Of a stretch of DNA of 13,032 nt, positions 1-6,652 are shown piece by piece (the first letter of the stretch is position 1; each line of letters begins with the position of its first letter). The notes under the pieces are model-generated. The model did no database searches. It saw only the letters and a program-made list of their open reading frames with translations, and had not been told where the DNA came from. This DNA is from Cytophagaceae bacterium. Lineage in GTDB: Bacteria; Bacteroidota; Bacteroidia; Cytophagales; Flexibacteraceae. The position numbers were made by a program, and so were the translations under genes. The stretch lies in the NCBI GenBank assembly GCA_947464365.1, contig CANHWS010000075.1:1-13032 (forward strand), in the 5' to 3' direction.

Positions 1-1
1 C

Positions 2-775
2 AATGTATTGGTGCTTGAGCCAATATGGTCCGAATACCTCAAACGGTTTGTTACCGTCAGGGTTGGCCTGCCCACTTTTTACAATGGCTTAGATACGCTG
101 CCTGAACATACCTATCCTGTTTGTTACCTCCACGATGGTCAGAACCTGTTTGATGACTCCACCGCTTTTGCGGGTGAGTGGGGTATTGACGAGTATCTAG
201 TCAAGTCCTCTAATGGTCTTATTGTAGTTGGGATCGACCAAGCCAATGACCGCATTGCAGAGTTGTCACCTTTCCCAAACAAAAAGTATGGTGGCGGCAA
301 AGGTGATGCCTACCTAGACTTCATCACCAAGGAGCTCAAACCATTGATTGACAAACAATTCCGGACAAAGTCTGAATGCGAACACACCATTATTGGAGGC
401 TCATCACTTGGGGGGCTGATATCTTATTGGGCTTTGGTACGGCCTCAGGATAAGGCTGAGCCAGTATTTAGAGCGGCAATAATCTTTTCCCCAGCCATTT
501 GGTTCAATCCTCAAGTACTCACCTTTCGACCTCAAGAACGGTCCTGCAGATCCCTTAATTACCAAAAAGACATTTTTCTATTGGCTGGTGGCAAGGAAGA
601 GAGTAATGTGTCTGCTTACACCGACTCTTTAGATGAGCATCTATATAAGGCACACTACAAGACCAGAACTTACCATGATCCTGAAGGCCAACACAACGAG
701 GCATTTTGGCGAAAACATATAGGCAGTGCTCTAAATTCGGTTTTAAGTCCGTATAGAATTAGACCAACCAAGTAA
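2..775 (+). CDS. Alpha/beta-hydrolase esterase (putative esterase / esterase D-like family), 5' end possibly outside the window
   Basis: Predicted serine hydrolase of the putative-esterase (esterase D/enterochelin-esterase-like) family, acting on an unknown ester. Counting from the TTG at position 8, the segment YPVCYLHDGQNLFDD (about 36-50) is the family's oxyanion-region signature. GGSSLGG (130-136) carries the nucleophile Ser133, GGKEES (194-199) is a plausible acid-residue loop, and His229 in the EGQHN segment fits the catalytic histidine. About 255 residues are visible, close to a single-domain family member. The reading frame stays open to the left edge with no stop, so the true start may be the TTG at 8, the GTG at 11 or outside the window. 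No signal peptide is visible. Relatives in Bacteroidota often carry an N-terminal E-set/CBM-like module, which is absent here; similar modules occur in the lipoprotein at 3200-4294. The family is clear; the substrate is not. Confidence 0.82.
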   Translation, partial: NVLVLEPIWSEYLKRFVTVRVGLPTFYNGLDTLPEHTYPVCYLHDGQNLFDDSTAFAGEWGIDEYLVKSSNGLIVVGIDQANDRIAELSPFPNKKYGGGKGDAYLDFITKELKPLIDKQFRTKSECEHTIIGGSSLGGLISYWALVRPQDKAEPVFRAAIIFSPAIWFNPQVLTFRPQERSCRSLNYQKDIFLLAGGKEESNVSAYTDSLDEHLYKAHYKTRTYHDPEGQHNEAFWRKHIGSALNSVLSPYRIRPTK

Positions 776-802
776 AGATCGATATTGTAAAATTAGGTAT
801 TT

Positions 803-971
803 TCATTCAGAATAGGTTAGTAGCCAAAAGTCCAGCCAACGTCTGACTGCCTCAAAATTTGCTTTGGCAACCGTATTGGTGCAGTTGGCCTGTTGGCCGA
901 TACTGTATCACAATCTCCGTCGTATTTTTCAGGTGCTTAATGTTGTTAATCACATCAGCTGTATGCCTCAT
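803..971 (-). pseudogene. Possible relic of a small minus-strand gene (two overlapping frames)
   Basis: Not recognised. On the minus strand an ATG at 969-971 opens a 39-codon frame (begins MRHTADVINNIKHLKNTTE) that stops at 852-854. A second frame, offset by one base, runs from about 907 to a stop at 803-805 and ends with a protein-like stretch, ANFEAVRRWLDFWLLTYSE. The two pieces could be one small gene split by a frameshift, or chance open frames in a 400-base gap. No ribosome binding site, promoter or domain supports expression. Reported only because both stretches have an ordinary protein-like composition. Confidence 0.17.
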
Positions 972-1021
972 GCACCCAGCTATTTGAGCATAATTCGGTT
1001 AAATATCAATTCTCTTGGTCA

Positions 1022-1056
1022 CTAAGGTTTATCAGCGCACTGGTAAACCTTTTTTA
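1022..1056 (+). terminator. Intrinsic terminator in the gap after the esterase gene
   Basis: A perfect 8-bp stem, AAGGTTTA (1024-1031) with TAAACCTT (1044-1051), encloses a 12-base loop and runs into a T-rich tail, so it points along the plus strand. It lies about 250 bases after the esterase stop. It would end that transcript and insulate the downstream sensor-kinase operon. Confidence 0.6.
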
Positions 1057-1092
1057 GTTAGGCAGGATTCTAACCTGATTTTGGTCACCTTT

Positions 1093-1124
1093 AGGCCAGG
1101 CCGGCCTTGGCCCACCTATATTTG
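1093..1124 (+). promoter_or_regulatory. Candidate promoter with GC-rich near-palindrome ahead of the sensor kinase
   Basis: TATATTTG at 1117-1124 matches the Bacteroidota -7 consensus TAnnTTTG exactly and lies about 49 bases before the kinase's TTG start. Immediately upstream, 1093-1112 is a GC-rich near-palindrome (two GGCC-containing arms with a one-base offset) where the -33 region should be. No TTG at the usual ~19-base distance is seen, so the promoter is either weak or activator-dependent. Confidence 0.4.
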
Positions 1125-1172
1125 TTAAGCCCAGTGGGGCCTAGTTCAGGCCCATAACGATCACCATCAACC

Positions 1173-2369
1173 TTGTTAACAACCAGCAGCACATATCAAG
1201 ACCAAGCGGTGGCCCAATCCTCCGAACCAGCAATTGGAGGTGAGCAAAATGCTGCCCTCAAGGTGGGGAGTGGTGCTGATGCCTTGCCCTTGCCCCAGAG
1301 GCTGACGGTCATGCTGCGATGGTGGCGCTATGTGTCCGTGATGCTGATGGGTTTTGGGGTGGCCTTTATCTTGTCCTTGACGCTTGGTGCACAGTATAAA
1401 TACTACAGCTTTTCGCACAACCCAGACCTGTGGTTGCAGGCGTTTGTACAGTCCTCAGTGGCGCTGATTGGCATCCGGTACATCAACTTTGGGCTAGACA
1501 AACGCTACCCTTGGAACCGCAACCTCAAGAATCGTTTCTGGCGACAAGCAAGCCTTAACCTGAGCTACGTGCTGGTCACGATGTTGGTGATGCAGGCTGT
1601 TTTCGCTCTGTTGCGTTGGTTGATCCTTGGTCGTGGTTTCGTATCCCTGCAAGACGAGATGATGATGACCTTCGTCTTCGTGTCGCTGACTTTTGTGGTG
1701 GTATTGGTTGACTGGGGCTTGTTTTTGCTCGGCAGTTGGCGCAAGTCTGAGGCCATGTCCGAGCGGTACCGCAAGGAGCGGGTCGAGTTCCAGTTTGAGA
1801 TGTTGCGCAACCAGGTGAACCCGCATTTTTTGTTCAACAACCTCAATACCATCAGCAGCTTGGTGCATGACCAGCCAGAGGTTGCTACTGAGTTTGTAAA
1901 GCAACTCTCGAAGGTCTATCGTTACCTGCTAGAGTACCAGGCCCGTGAGGTCATCAGCCTTAAGGAGGAGGAGCAATTCCTGAATGCATACATCTACCTG
2001 ATTAGGATGCGATTTGGGCAGAATATCCTGATCGAACTGGACTTACCTCAGGCCTTTGCGCAGTATCAAGTAGTGCCAGTTTGTTTGCAAATGCTGGTCG
2101 AAAATGCCCTCAAACACAACATCGCTTCACGGAACAAACCCCTTAGGTTGCGTATTTTTGTCGAGGATGAGGGACCATACCTAGTAGTGACCAATAATTA
2201 TCAACCCAAAACCAGTACTGAGTTTTCGTCCCGTATTGGTATAGTAAACATTAAAAGTCGTTACCAATTTCTAACCTCCCAACAGGTTGTGATCACCAAG
2301 GATGACAACAGTTTTACGGTAAAGCTACCGCTCTTACACCCCCATGAGAATCTTAATCGTAGAAGATGA
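1173..2369 (+). CDS. LytS-type membrane sensor histidine kinase
   Basis: Inner-membrane sensor kinase of the His_kinase (LytS/YehU) family, expected to phosphorylate the response regulator encoded directly downstream. Counting from the TTG at 1173, four hydrophobic segments lie at about 53-72, 86-105, 129-152 and 165-188. A short charged/coiled linker (191-208) follows. The phosphoacceptor box has the form RNQVNPHFLFNNLN (212-225) with His218. The ATP-binding N-box is LVENALKHN (308-316), and the later G-box is RIGIVNIKSRY (354-364), where Arg replaces the usual first Gly. No separate extracellular sensor domain is present, so the membrane part is the likely sensor. The start is uncertain: the upstream in-frame stop is at 1155, leaving TTG 1173, a GTG at residue 31 or ATG 1311 (residue 47). 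All keep the membrane segments. The 3' end overlaps the next gene by 26 bases, indicating translational coupling. Confidence 0.9.
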   Translation: MLTTSSTYQDQAVAQSSEPAIGGEQNAALKVGSGADALPLPQRLTVMLRWWRYVSVMLMGFGVAFILSLTLGAQYKYYSFSHNPDLWLQAFVQSSVALIGIRYINFGLDKRYPWNRNLKNRFWRQASLNLSYVLVTMLVMQAVFALLRWLILGRGFVSLQDEMMMTFVFVSLTFVVVLVDWGLFLLGSWRKSEAMSERYRKERVEFQFEMLRNQVNPHFLFNNLNTISSLVHDQPEVATEFVKQLSKVYRYLLEYQAREVISLKEEEQFLNAYIYLIRMRFGQNILIELDLPQAFAQYQVVPVCLQMLVENALKHNIASRNKPLRLRIFVEDEGPYLVVTNNYQPKTSTEFSSRIGIVNIKSRYQFLTSQQVVITKDDNSFTVKLPLLHPHENLNRRR

Positions 2370-3114
2370 GCCACTGGCTCAGCAAGAACTAAAGCGAATG
2401 CTCGGGCGCCTGCGGCCCGATGCCGAAATCGTCGCGGCCCATGATAGCATCGAGGATACTGTTGCATTGCTGCAAGAGTCCCCAAAGTGTTGCGACTTGA
2501 TCCTGATGGATATTGAGCTGGCTGATGGCTCGTCTTTTTCCATTTTTGATCAAGTACAGGTCATGATCCCTGTCGTTTTTGTTACGGCCTATAACGAGCA
2601 CGCCCTCCGTGCCTTCAAGGTCAACAGCATCGACTACTTACTAAAACCCCTGGACGAGGAGGCCCTAGAGCAAGCAATTTGCAAGTACGAAAACCTGTAT
2701 GACAGTGATGGTTCTCGCCAAGCCGAGCCTCAATGGCAGGATGTCGTAAAGGCACTATCTGGTCAGGCATCTAGCTACAAAACCAGGTTTGTGGCCATGG
2801 TTGGCGATCGGATTAAGTACATTCCCGTAGAGGAAATCGCCTACTTTTTTGCTGAGGACAACACGGTCTTTTTGGTCCAGCACGACAAGCGCCGTTATGT
2901 GATCAACAACAACCTGGAGCAGATCGAGACCATGGTTGATCCGCAGCATTTTTTCAGGATCACCCGCAAGTACCTAGCCAACATCAAGGCCATTGGCGAC
3001 GTCTTCAAACACTTCAATAGTCGGCTCAAGGTCACCCTTTCGCCCCCTGTAGAAGATGCAGTGCTGGTCAGCAGGGTCAAAGTGCCTGAGTTCATGAAGT
3101 GGCTTGGGGGTTAG
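2344..3114 (+). CDS. LytTR-family response regulator
   Basis: Cytoplasmic two-component transcription regulator, partner of the overlapping upstream kinase. Residues 1-120 form a receiver domain: acidic pocket Glu7/Asp8, phosphoacceptor Asp56 in LILMDIELADG, Thr81 in FVTAYNEHALRAF and Lys101 in DYLLKPLDEEA. Residues about 147-252 form a LytTR DNA-binding domain with family hallmarks (YIPVEEIAYFFAEDN, HFFRITRKYLANI, and a beta-strand-rich end). The length of 256 is typical. The ATG at 2344 is the only sensible start, since it begins directly with the receiver's first strand (MRILIVEDEP), and it sits inside the kinase gene's end. LytTR regulators commonly bind paired direct repeats near their targets. 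The nearest candidate target is the lipoprotein gene 85 bases downstream, but that link is inference. Confidence 0.95.
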   Translation: MRILIVEDEPLAQQELKRMLGRLRPDAEIVAAHDSIEDTVALLQESPKCCDLILMDIELADGSSFSIFDQVQVMIPVVFVTAYNEHALRAFKVNSIDYLLKPLDEEALEQAICKYENLYDSDGSRQAEPQWQDVVKALSGQASSYKTRFVAMVGDRIKYIPVEEIAYFFAEDNTVFLVQHDKRRYVINNNLEQIETMVDPQHFFRITRKYLANIKAIGDVFKHFNSRLKVTLSPPVEDAVLVSRVKVPEFMKWLGG

Positions 3115-3123
3115 GTCTTTACC

Positions 3124-3171
3124 TTGCGGACTTTGACCGGATCATTACCAAAGTACATCTAATTGCGGCTT
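3124..3171. repeat. Short direct and inverted repeats ahead of the lipoprotein gene
   Basis: TTGCGGACTT (3124-3133) and TTGCGGCTT (3163-3171) are near-identical direct repeats 39 bases apart. Between them ACTTTG (3130-3135) and CAAAGT (3149-3154) form a 6-bp inverted repeat. They fill much of the 85-base gap between the LytTR regulator and the lipoprotein gene and could be a regulator site. They are short enough to be chance. Confidence 0.25.
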
Positions 3172-3199
3172 CTTAGGTAGCAACCCCAACACCAATCAA

Positions 3200-4294
3200 A
3201 TGCAGTACCCGTACCATTTTCAGTTTATCCAGCTGCATGGCTGGCAGCGATTTCGTTTGCTGCTGAGCCACAGGTTTGGTTGGTTGAGGGTTATGGTGTT
3301 TCCCCTTCTTTTGGTGCTTACCCTAGCCCTTGGTGCTTGCCAAAAGGTAACCATCTTGGTAGAGCGCATCCCGGCAGGCACCAAGCCGAACGAAAAACTT
3401 TATCTGACTGGTAGCTTTAACTACTGGGACCCTGCTGATGCCAACTACCAACTTGTGCCCAATGGTAAAGGTCAATACCTAGTTACCCTTCCGGCAGGCT
3501 GGGGCACCATCGACTATAAATTCACCCGGGGGGACTTCACGACTGAAGAGACCAATAATTGTGGCGATCCGCTACCTAACCGCAAGCTTGCCATTGGTGA
3601 CTACGACACTTTACGCCTCGAGATCGAGAGCTGGAAGGATCAGGGCCTAAAGAACTGCGAACACGTTACCTTGCTTGTTACACCCATCACCCCACTAAAA
3701 GGTAACGAGTCAATTTATTTGACTGGAGACTTTAACAACTGGAACGCTGGGGAAGAGACTTATCGATTCAGGCCCATTGGTGGAGGTATCTACGGATTAA
3801 CACTCAAGAAGACTGTGCCAGCAATTGAGTTCAAGTTCACAAGGGGCGATTGGAAGTCCGAGGAGCTGGATGAGTATGGTAATGTGATCGAGAACCATGT
3901 TTTCAGCTTTGGTACCGATGATACACTTCGATATGTAATCCCGTTCTGGAAGGACCGCTGCCGTGCCGGAGGTGAACAGATCTATGTCAAGGTCAGAATT
4001 CCAAAATCGACCCCAGAGGGGCAGAATGTATTCGTAGCTGGCAACTTCAATGGCTGGAATGCGGCTCACCCACAACATCAGCTGCGAAGAATTGCGCCTT
4101 ATGTTTTTGCTGGCAATTTTCCGATAGAGGATCCATCGGGTCGTAACCCTACGGAGTTCAAGTTTACACGTGGTACATGGGCCAGCGTCGAGTCCGAAAC
4201 AAATGGGCGCAACCATCCCAACAGGATTGTAACGCATGGGGTGCTTGACACACTTACACTTGACGTATTAGCCTGGCGAGACTTGCTGCATTGA
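3200..4294 (+). CDS. Lipoprotein with three tandem glycogen-binding-like (CBM48/E-set) modules
   Basis: Predicted exported lipoprotein: a hydrophobic stretch (about 33-45) ends in the lipobox LGAC with lipidated Cys47. The ATG at 3200 gives a long, basic N-region; the in-frame ATG at 3293 would leave a 15-residue signal without positive charges, so 3200 or a nearby alternative is preferred. The mature part is three repeats of about 105 residues (about 48-148, 155-255, 260-362). Each has an (L/V)(T/A)GxFNxW motif (69-76, 174-181, 279-286) and a KFTRG motif (107-111, 212-216, 321-325), and each ends in a W(K/R)D segment (145-147, 250-252, 359-361). This pattern matches the E-set/CBM48-AMPK1 glycogen-binding fold, so binding to alpha-glucan or another polysaccharide at the cell surface or in the periplasm is likely. 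No catalytic domain is present. The LytTR regulator precedes it with no terminator between. The binding target is inferred from family only. Confidence 0.8.
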   Translation: MQYPYHFQFIQLHGWQRFRLLLSHRFGWLRVMVFPLLLVLTLALGACQKVTILVERIPAGTKPNEKLYLTGSFNYWDPADANYQLVPNGKGQYLVTLPAGWGTIDYKFTRGDFTTEETNNCGDPLPNRKLAIGDYDTLRLEIESWKDQGLKNCEHVTLLVTPITPLKGNESIYLTGDFNNWNAGEETYRFRPIGGGIYGLTLKKTVPAIEFKFTRGDWKSEELDEYGNVIENHVFSFGTDDTLRYVIPFWKDRCRAGGEQIYVKVRIPKSTPEGQNVFVAGNFNGWNAAHPQHQLRRIAPYVFAGNFPIEDPSGRNPTEFKFTRGTWASVESETNGRNHPNRIVTHGVLDTLTLDVLAWRDLLH

Positions 4295-4366
4295 TCTCAT
4301 TTTTCAGGCTCAAGGGCTGATTTCAAGCAAGCCATCCTTGTCGAGGGAAGCAAACCCAATACGCAT

Positions 4367-4405
4367 AAAAAAACCTCAGCCACAAGATTTGACTGAGGTT
4401 TTTTT
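4367..4405. terminator. Bidirectional intrinsic terminator between convergent genes
   Basis: A perfect 13-base inverted repeat pairs AAAAAAACCTCAG (4367-4379) with CTGAGGTTTTTTT (4393-4405) around a 13-base loop. The A-run and T-run give a U-tract in both directions, so it can end both the lipoprotein transcript (plus) and the DUF1573 transcript (minus). Confidence 0.92.
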
Positions 4406-4442
4406 GATGACCAGTTACTCTAGGCCAAAACCAAGGAAGCTA

Positions 4443-5207
4443 CTAGGCGCCAATTACCTTCACGTATTGGAACTTTTCGTACTCAGCCATTTTCTCTTTA
4501 GCGTCTTTGTTGTAGGCAGGCCCTTGAACGACGTTTTTGTCTTCACCAAAAGTGACCTTGCTGACGTCAACCCCATTTTGTTTCAGGACATCTAGGATGC
4601 GTTTGCGTGCCTCCTTAGAACGATTCTGGGTCAAGAGCTCATTTGTTTTGAAGGTCTTGGTTGGTACAGTGCTGCTGCTGCTCTCGATGTTGAAACTGAG
4701 CTTGCCATTTTTTGCATAATTTGGCAATAGGCTCTTGATGAACTCCTGAAAATTTTTGTCAACCAAGGTGATCACCTTCTTGTTATAAGGGAAGTACTGC
4801 ACGTATTCAAGGGGCTCAGGTGCCTTGACCGCACCTGTAGGTATAACCTCACCTTTGATCGTGACTTGGACGTTTGCAGGGTCGCCATTGGTGCTGATGG
4901 TAACACCTTTGCTAAAACTACCGGGGCGACCAGCAGGGTTGTACTGCACTTTGATGAAGCCTTGTTTTCCTGGCAGGATAGGCTCCTTAGACCAGTCTGG
5001 CGTGGTACAACCACAGCTAGCTTGGGCATTGGTGACTAAAAGTGGTGCATTTCCTTCGTTTTTGAAGCTGAAGGTATAGGTGGCTACACCAGCTTCTTCG
5101 GTTATCTTACCGAAGTCATGCTCAAGTTTGTCGAATTTGATCTTACCCGACTGGGCAAAAGCGACGCCCGATATCAGCATCAGGCATAGGATAATTAAGC
5201 GGTTCAT
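4443..5207 (-). CDS. Exported DUF1573 protein with OmpA-like C-terminal region
   Basis: Exported protein of unknown molecular role. I chose the ATG at 5205-5207 because it begins a clean signal peptide (about 1-19, MNRLIILCLMLISGVAFAQ); the frame continues further up but adds an unlike polar stretch. Residues 22-122 are a DUF1573 domain, an Ig-like fold common in Bacteroidota, with the typical DFGKI start, SCGCTTP (64-70) and a PGSFSKGVTISTNGDP block. The remaining part, about 130-254, resembles a reduced OmpA-like peptidoglycan-associated domain: NIESSSSTVPTKTFKTNELL, then a helix rich in K and R (NRSKEARKRILDVLKQNGVD), then VVQGPAY and a KFQYVKV end. The protein therefore probably sits in the periplasm or at the outer membrane. 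It is convergent with the CBM lipoprotein and divergent from menC. The OmpA-like assignment is moderate. Confidence 0.88.
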   Translation of the reverse strand: MNRLIILCLMLISGVAFAQSGKIKFDKLEHDFGKITEEAGVATYTFSFKNEGNAPLLVTNAQASCGCTTPDWSKEPILPGKQGFIKVQYNPAGRPGSFSKGVTISTNGDPANVQVTIKGEVIPTGAVKAPEPLEYVQYFPYNKKVITLVDKNFQEFIKSLLPNYAKNGKLSFNIESSSSTVPTKTFKTNELLTQNRSKEARKRILDVLKQNGVDVSKVTFGEDKNVVQGPAYNKDAKEKMAEYEKFQYVKVIGA

Positions 5208-5281
5208 AGCGACCTGTTTAGTGTGAAAACTGCAATTCTGACACAAATAAGGCACATTTTAGCCAGACTGGTCTTAAATTG

Positions 5282-5301
5282 TCGTTAATAATTGTTAACG
5301 A
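5282..5301. promoter_or_regulatory. 20-bp near-perfect palindrome in a divergent promoter region
   Basis: TCGTTAATAATTGTTAACGA is symmetrical in 9 of 10 base pairs, with two 7-bp arms TCGTTAA/TTAACGA. It lies between the divergently transcribed DUF1573 gene (74 bases away) and menC (58 bases away), the typical size and place of a dimeric repressor or activator operator. A -7-like box, TAACATTG, at 5328-5335 points toward menC and places the palindrome centre about 50 bases upstream of the expected start. Confidence 0.45.
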
Positions 5302-5359
5302 TATTCGGATAAGGCGTGACTAAATCATAACATTGTAGCTGATATCAACCCCATAGTCA

Positions 5360-6466
5360 ATGCAAGGCTGGCAATACCGGATTATTAAGCACCCATTACA
5401 ATTTTCGTTCGTAGCAAATACTAGCCGTGGTCCACTCACCGAAAGACCCACTTGGTTTCTTTTGCTCAAGCATTCGGAATTAGATAATTTTGGAATTGGT
5501 GAATTTGGTATTATTAAAGGTCTTAGCCCTGAGGATCATGAAGATCTGGAGGCCATAGCGCATCAACAGATCAGCAAATGGATTTCATTTTTGCCAGAAC
5601 CAAGTTTTGCTCTGCACGAACAAGACCGAATTTACCACATCAGGCAGCACATCGATGCCAACTTGCCAAGTTTGCAGTTTGCAGCTGAAACTGCATGGCA
5701 AGATTTGGTCTTGGGCGGCGTTCAGCAGATTTATCCATCCTCATTCCTTGATGGAAGTAGCAGTATCACCATCAACGGATTGATCTGGATGGATGGTATC
5801 CCAGAGATGACAAGACAGCTTGAGGAGAAACTTGTCCGCGGCTTCAAGACAATCAAGGTCAAGATCAGCGATGCTAATTGGGATCAGGAGTTTGATTTTC
5901 TGAAAAAAATTAGACGCATCACAGATTCTAACAGGATCACCTTGCGCGTTGACGCAAATGGCGCATTTAGCCTAAAACGTGCCCGCGAGATCATGACGGA
6001 ACTCCACGGACTCAAGATCCATAGCATCGAGCAGCCCATCAAAGCTGGTAAGATTGACCAGATGGCCAGCCTTTGCAAAAATCATGAAATGCCGGTTGCC
6101 CTAGACGAGGAGTTGATTGGTGTTACAACAGCAGAAGCTCAAGAAGCCTTATTGGATACCATTTGTCCGCAATACCTAGTCCTGAAGCCGAGTTTACTTG
6201 GCGGGATTAGTGCCTGCCGGACCTGGATAAAGCTGGCCGAAAAGCGAAATATTGGCTGGTGGGTAACCTCTGCCCTCGAAAGCAATGTAGGCCTCAATGC
6301 GATTGCGCAGTTCGTTGCCACAACCAAGGCTACGATCCCGCAAGGATTGGGCACAGGACAGCTCTATACTAACAACATCGCTGGCCCACTAGCCCTTGAC
6401 GGTGAGAATCTGTATTACAAACCTAACAATCCGCTTGCTTTAGATCCGCTTGTAAACTGGTCTTGA
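5360..6466 (+). CDS. menC: o-Succinylbenzoate synthase (menaquinone biosynthesis)
   Basis: Enolase-superfamily enzyme that dehydrates SHCHC to o-succinylbenzoate in menaquinone synthesis, in the cytoplasm. The substrate-loop TSRGPLTERPTW (21-32) and GIGEFG (45-50) mark the N-terminal capping domain. The barrel carries the catalytic Lys pair IKVKIS (K166, K168), the metal ligands Asp198 (VDANGAF), Glu224 (SIEQPI) and Asp249 (ALDEELI), and the opposing Lys276 in LKPSLLGG. The segments INGLIWMD and WWVTSALESNVGLNAIAQ are the form I associate with Bacteroidota MenC rather than with dipeptide epimerases, which share the superfamily. The 368-residue length is normal and all catalytic residues are present. 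It stands alone, without other men genes in view; the divergent palindrome upstream may control it. The ATG at 5360 leads straight into the conserved start of the family. Confidence 0.87.
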   Translation: MQGWQYRIIKHPLQFSFVANTSRGPLTERPTWFLLLKHSELDNFGIGEFGIIKGLSPEDHEDLEAIAHQQISKWISFLPEPSFALHEQDRIYHIRQHIDANLPSLQFAAETAWQDLVLGGVQQIYPSSFLDGSSSITINGLIWMDGIPEMTRQLEEKLVRGFKTIKVKISDANWDQEFDFLKKIRRITDSNRITLRVDANGAFSLKRAREIMTELHGLKIHSIEQPIKAGKIDQMASLCKNHEMPVALDEELIGVTTAEAQEALLDTICPQYLVLKPSLLGGISACRTWIKLAEKRNIGWWVTSALESNVGLNAIAQFVATTKATIPQGLGTGQLYTNNIAGPLALDGENLYYKPNNPLALDPLVNWS

Positions 6467-6533
6467 TAAAAAAGCAATGCCTTGGTTTTGGCCCTACTCA
6501 GGCTGAGCTAAGAATCCAAACGATGGTAAATTG

Positions 6534-6580
6534 ACAAAACAGCCGCTGACGTCGTATTACGGAATCAGCGGCTGCTTTGT
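6534..6580. terminator. Strong hairpin terminator between convergent menC and the CNNM-type gene
   Basis: CAGCCGCTGA (6540-6549) pairs perfectly with TCAGCGGCTG (6565-6574). After one mismatch, ACAAA (6534-6538) pairs with TTTGT (6576-6580). A GC-rich core with A/T flanks between two convergent genes fits a bidirectional terminator, although the U-tracts are short. Confidence 0.75.
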
Positions 6581-6652
6581 TTAATGTTATGGAGGTATCG
6601 TCAGTAATAGTCCGACGCATTGGCTTCAGGAATCGAATGAGAATGGCCGAGC

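Larger units (their letters stand above)
776..1172. other. Gap of about 400 bases between the esterase and the sensor kinase
   Basis: Contains the possible gene relic at 803-971, a plus-strand intrinsic terminator at 1022-1056, and a GC-rich near-palindrome next to a TAnnTTTG box at 1093-1124. No RNA gene or mobile element was seen. Confidence 0.7.

Noticed and set aside
1494..1904. 136-codon minus-strand frame inside the sensor kinase
   Set aside because: His/Gln-rich shadow of the kinase gene with no start signal.
3797..4237. 146-codon open frame opposite the lipoprotein gene
   Set aside because: It lies wholly within the triple-CBM coding region and has no recognisable features; a shadow of the real gene.
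5208..5255. N-terminal extension of the DUF1573 protein to an ATG at 5253-5255
   Set aside because: The added residues are polar with two Cys and would bury a well-formed signal peptide that begins at 5207.
5360..6466. L-Ala-D/L-Glu dipeptide epimerase instead of MenC
   Set aside because: The superfamily is shared, but the TSRG loop, INGLIWMD and SALESNVGLNAIAQ segments fit o-succinylbenzoate synthase better.
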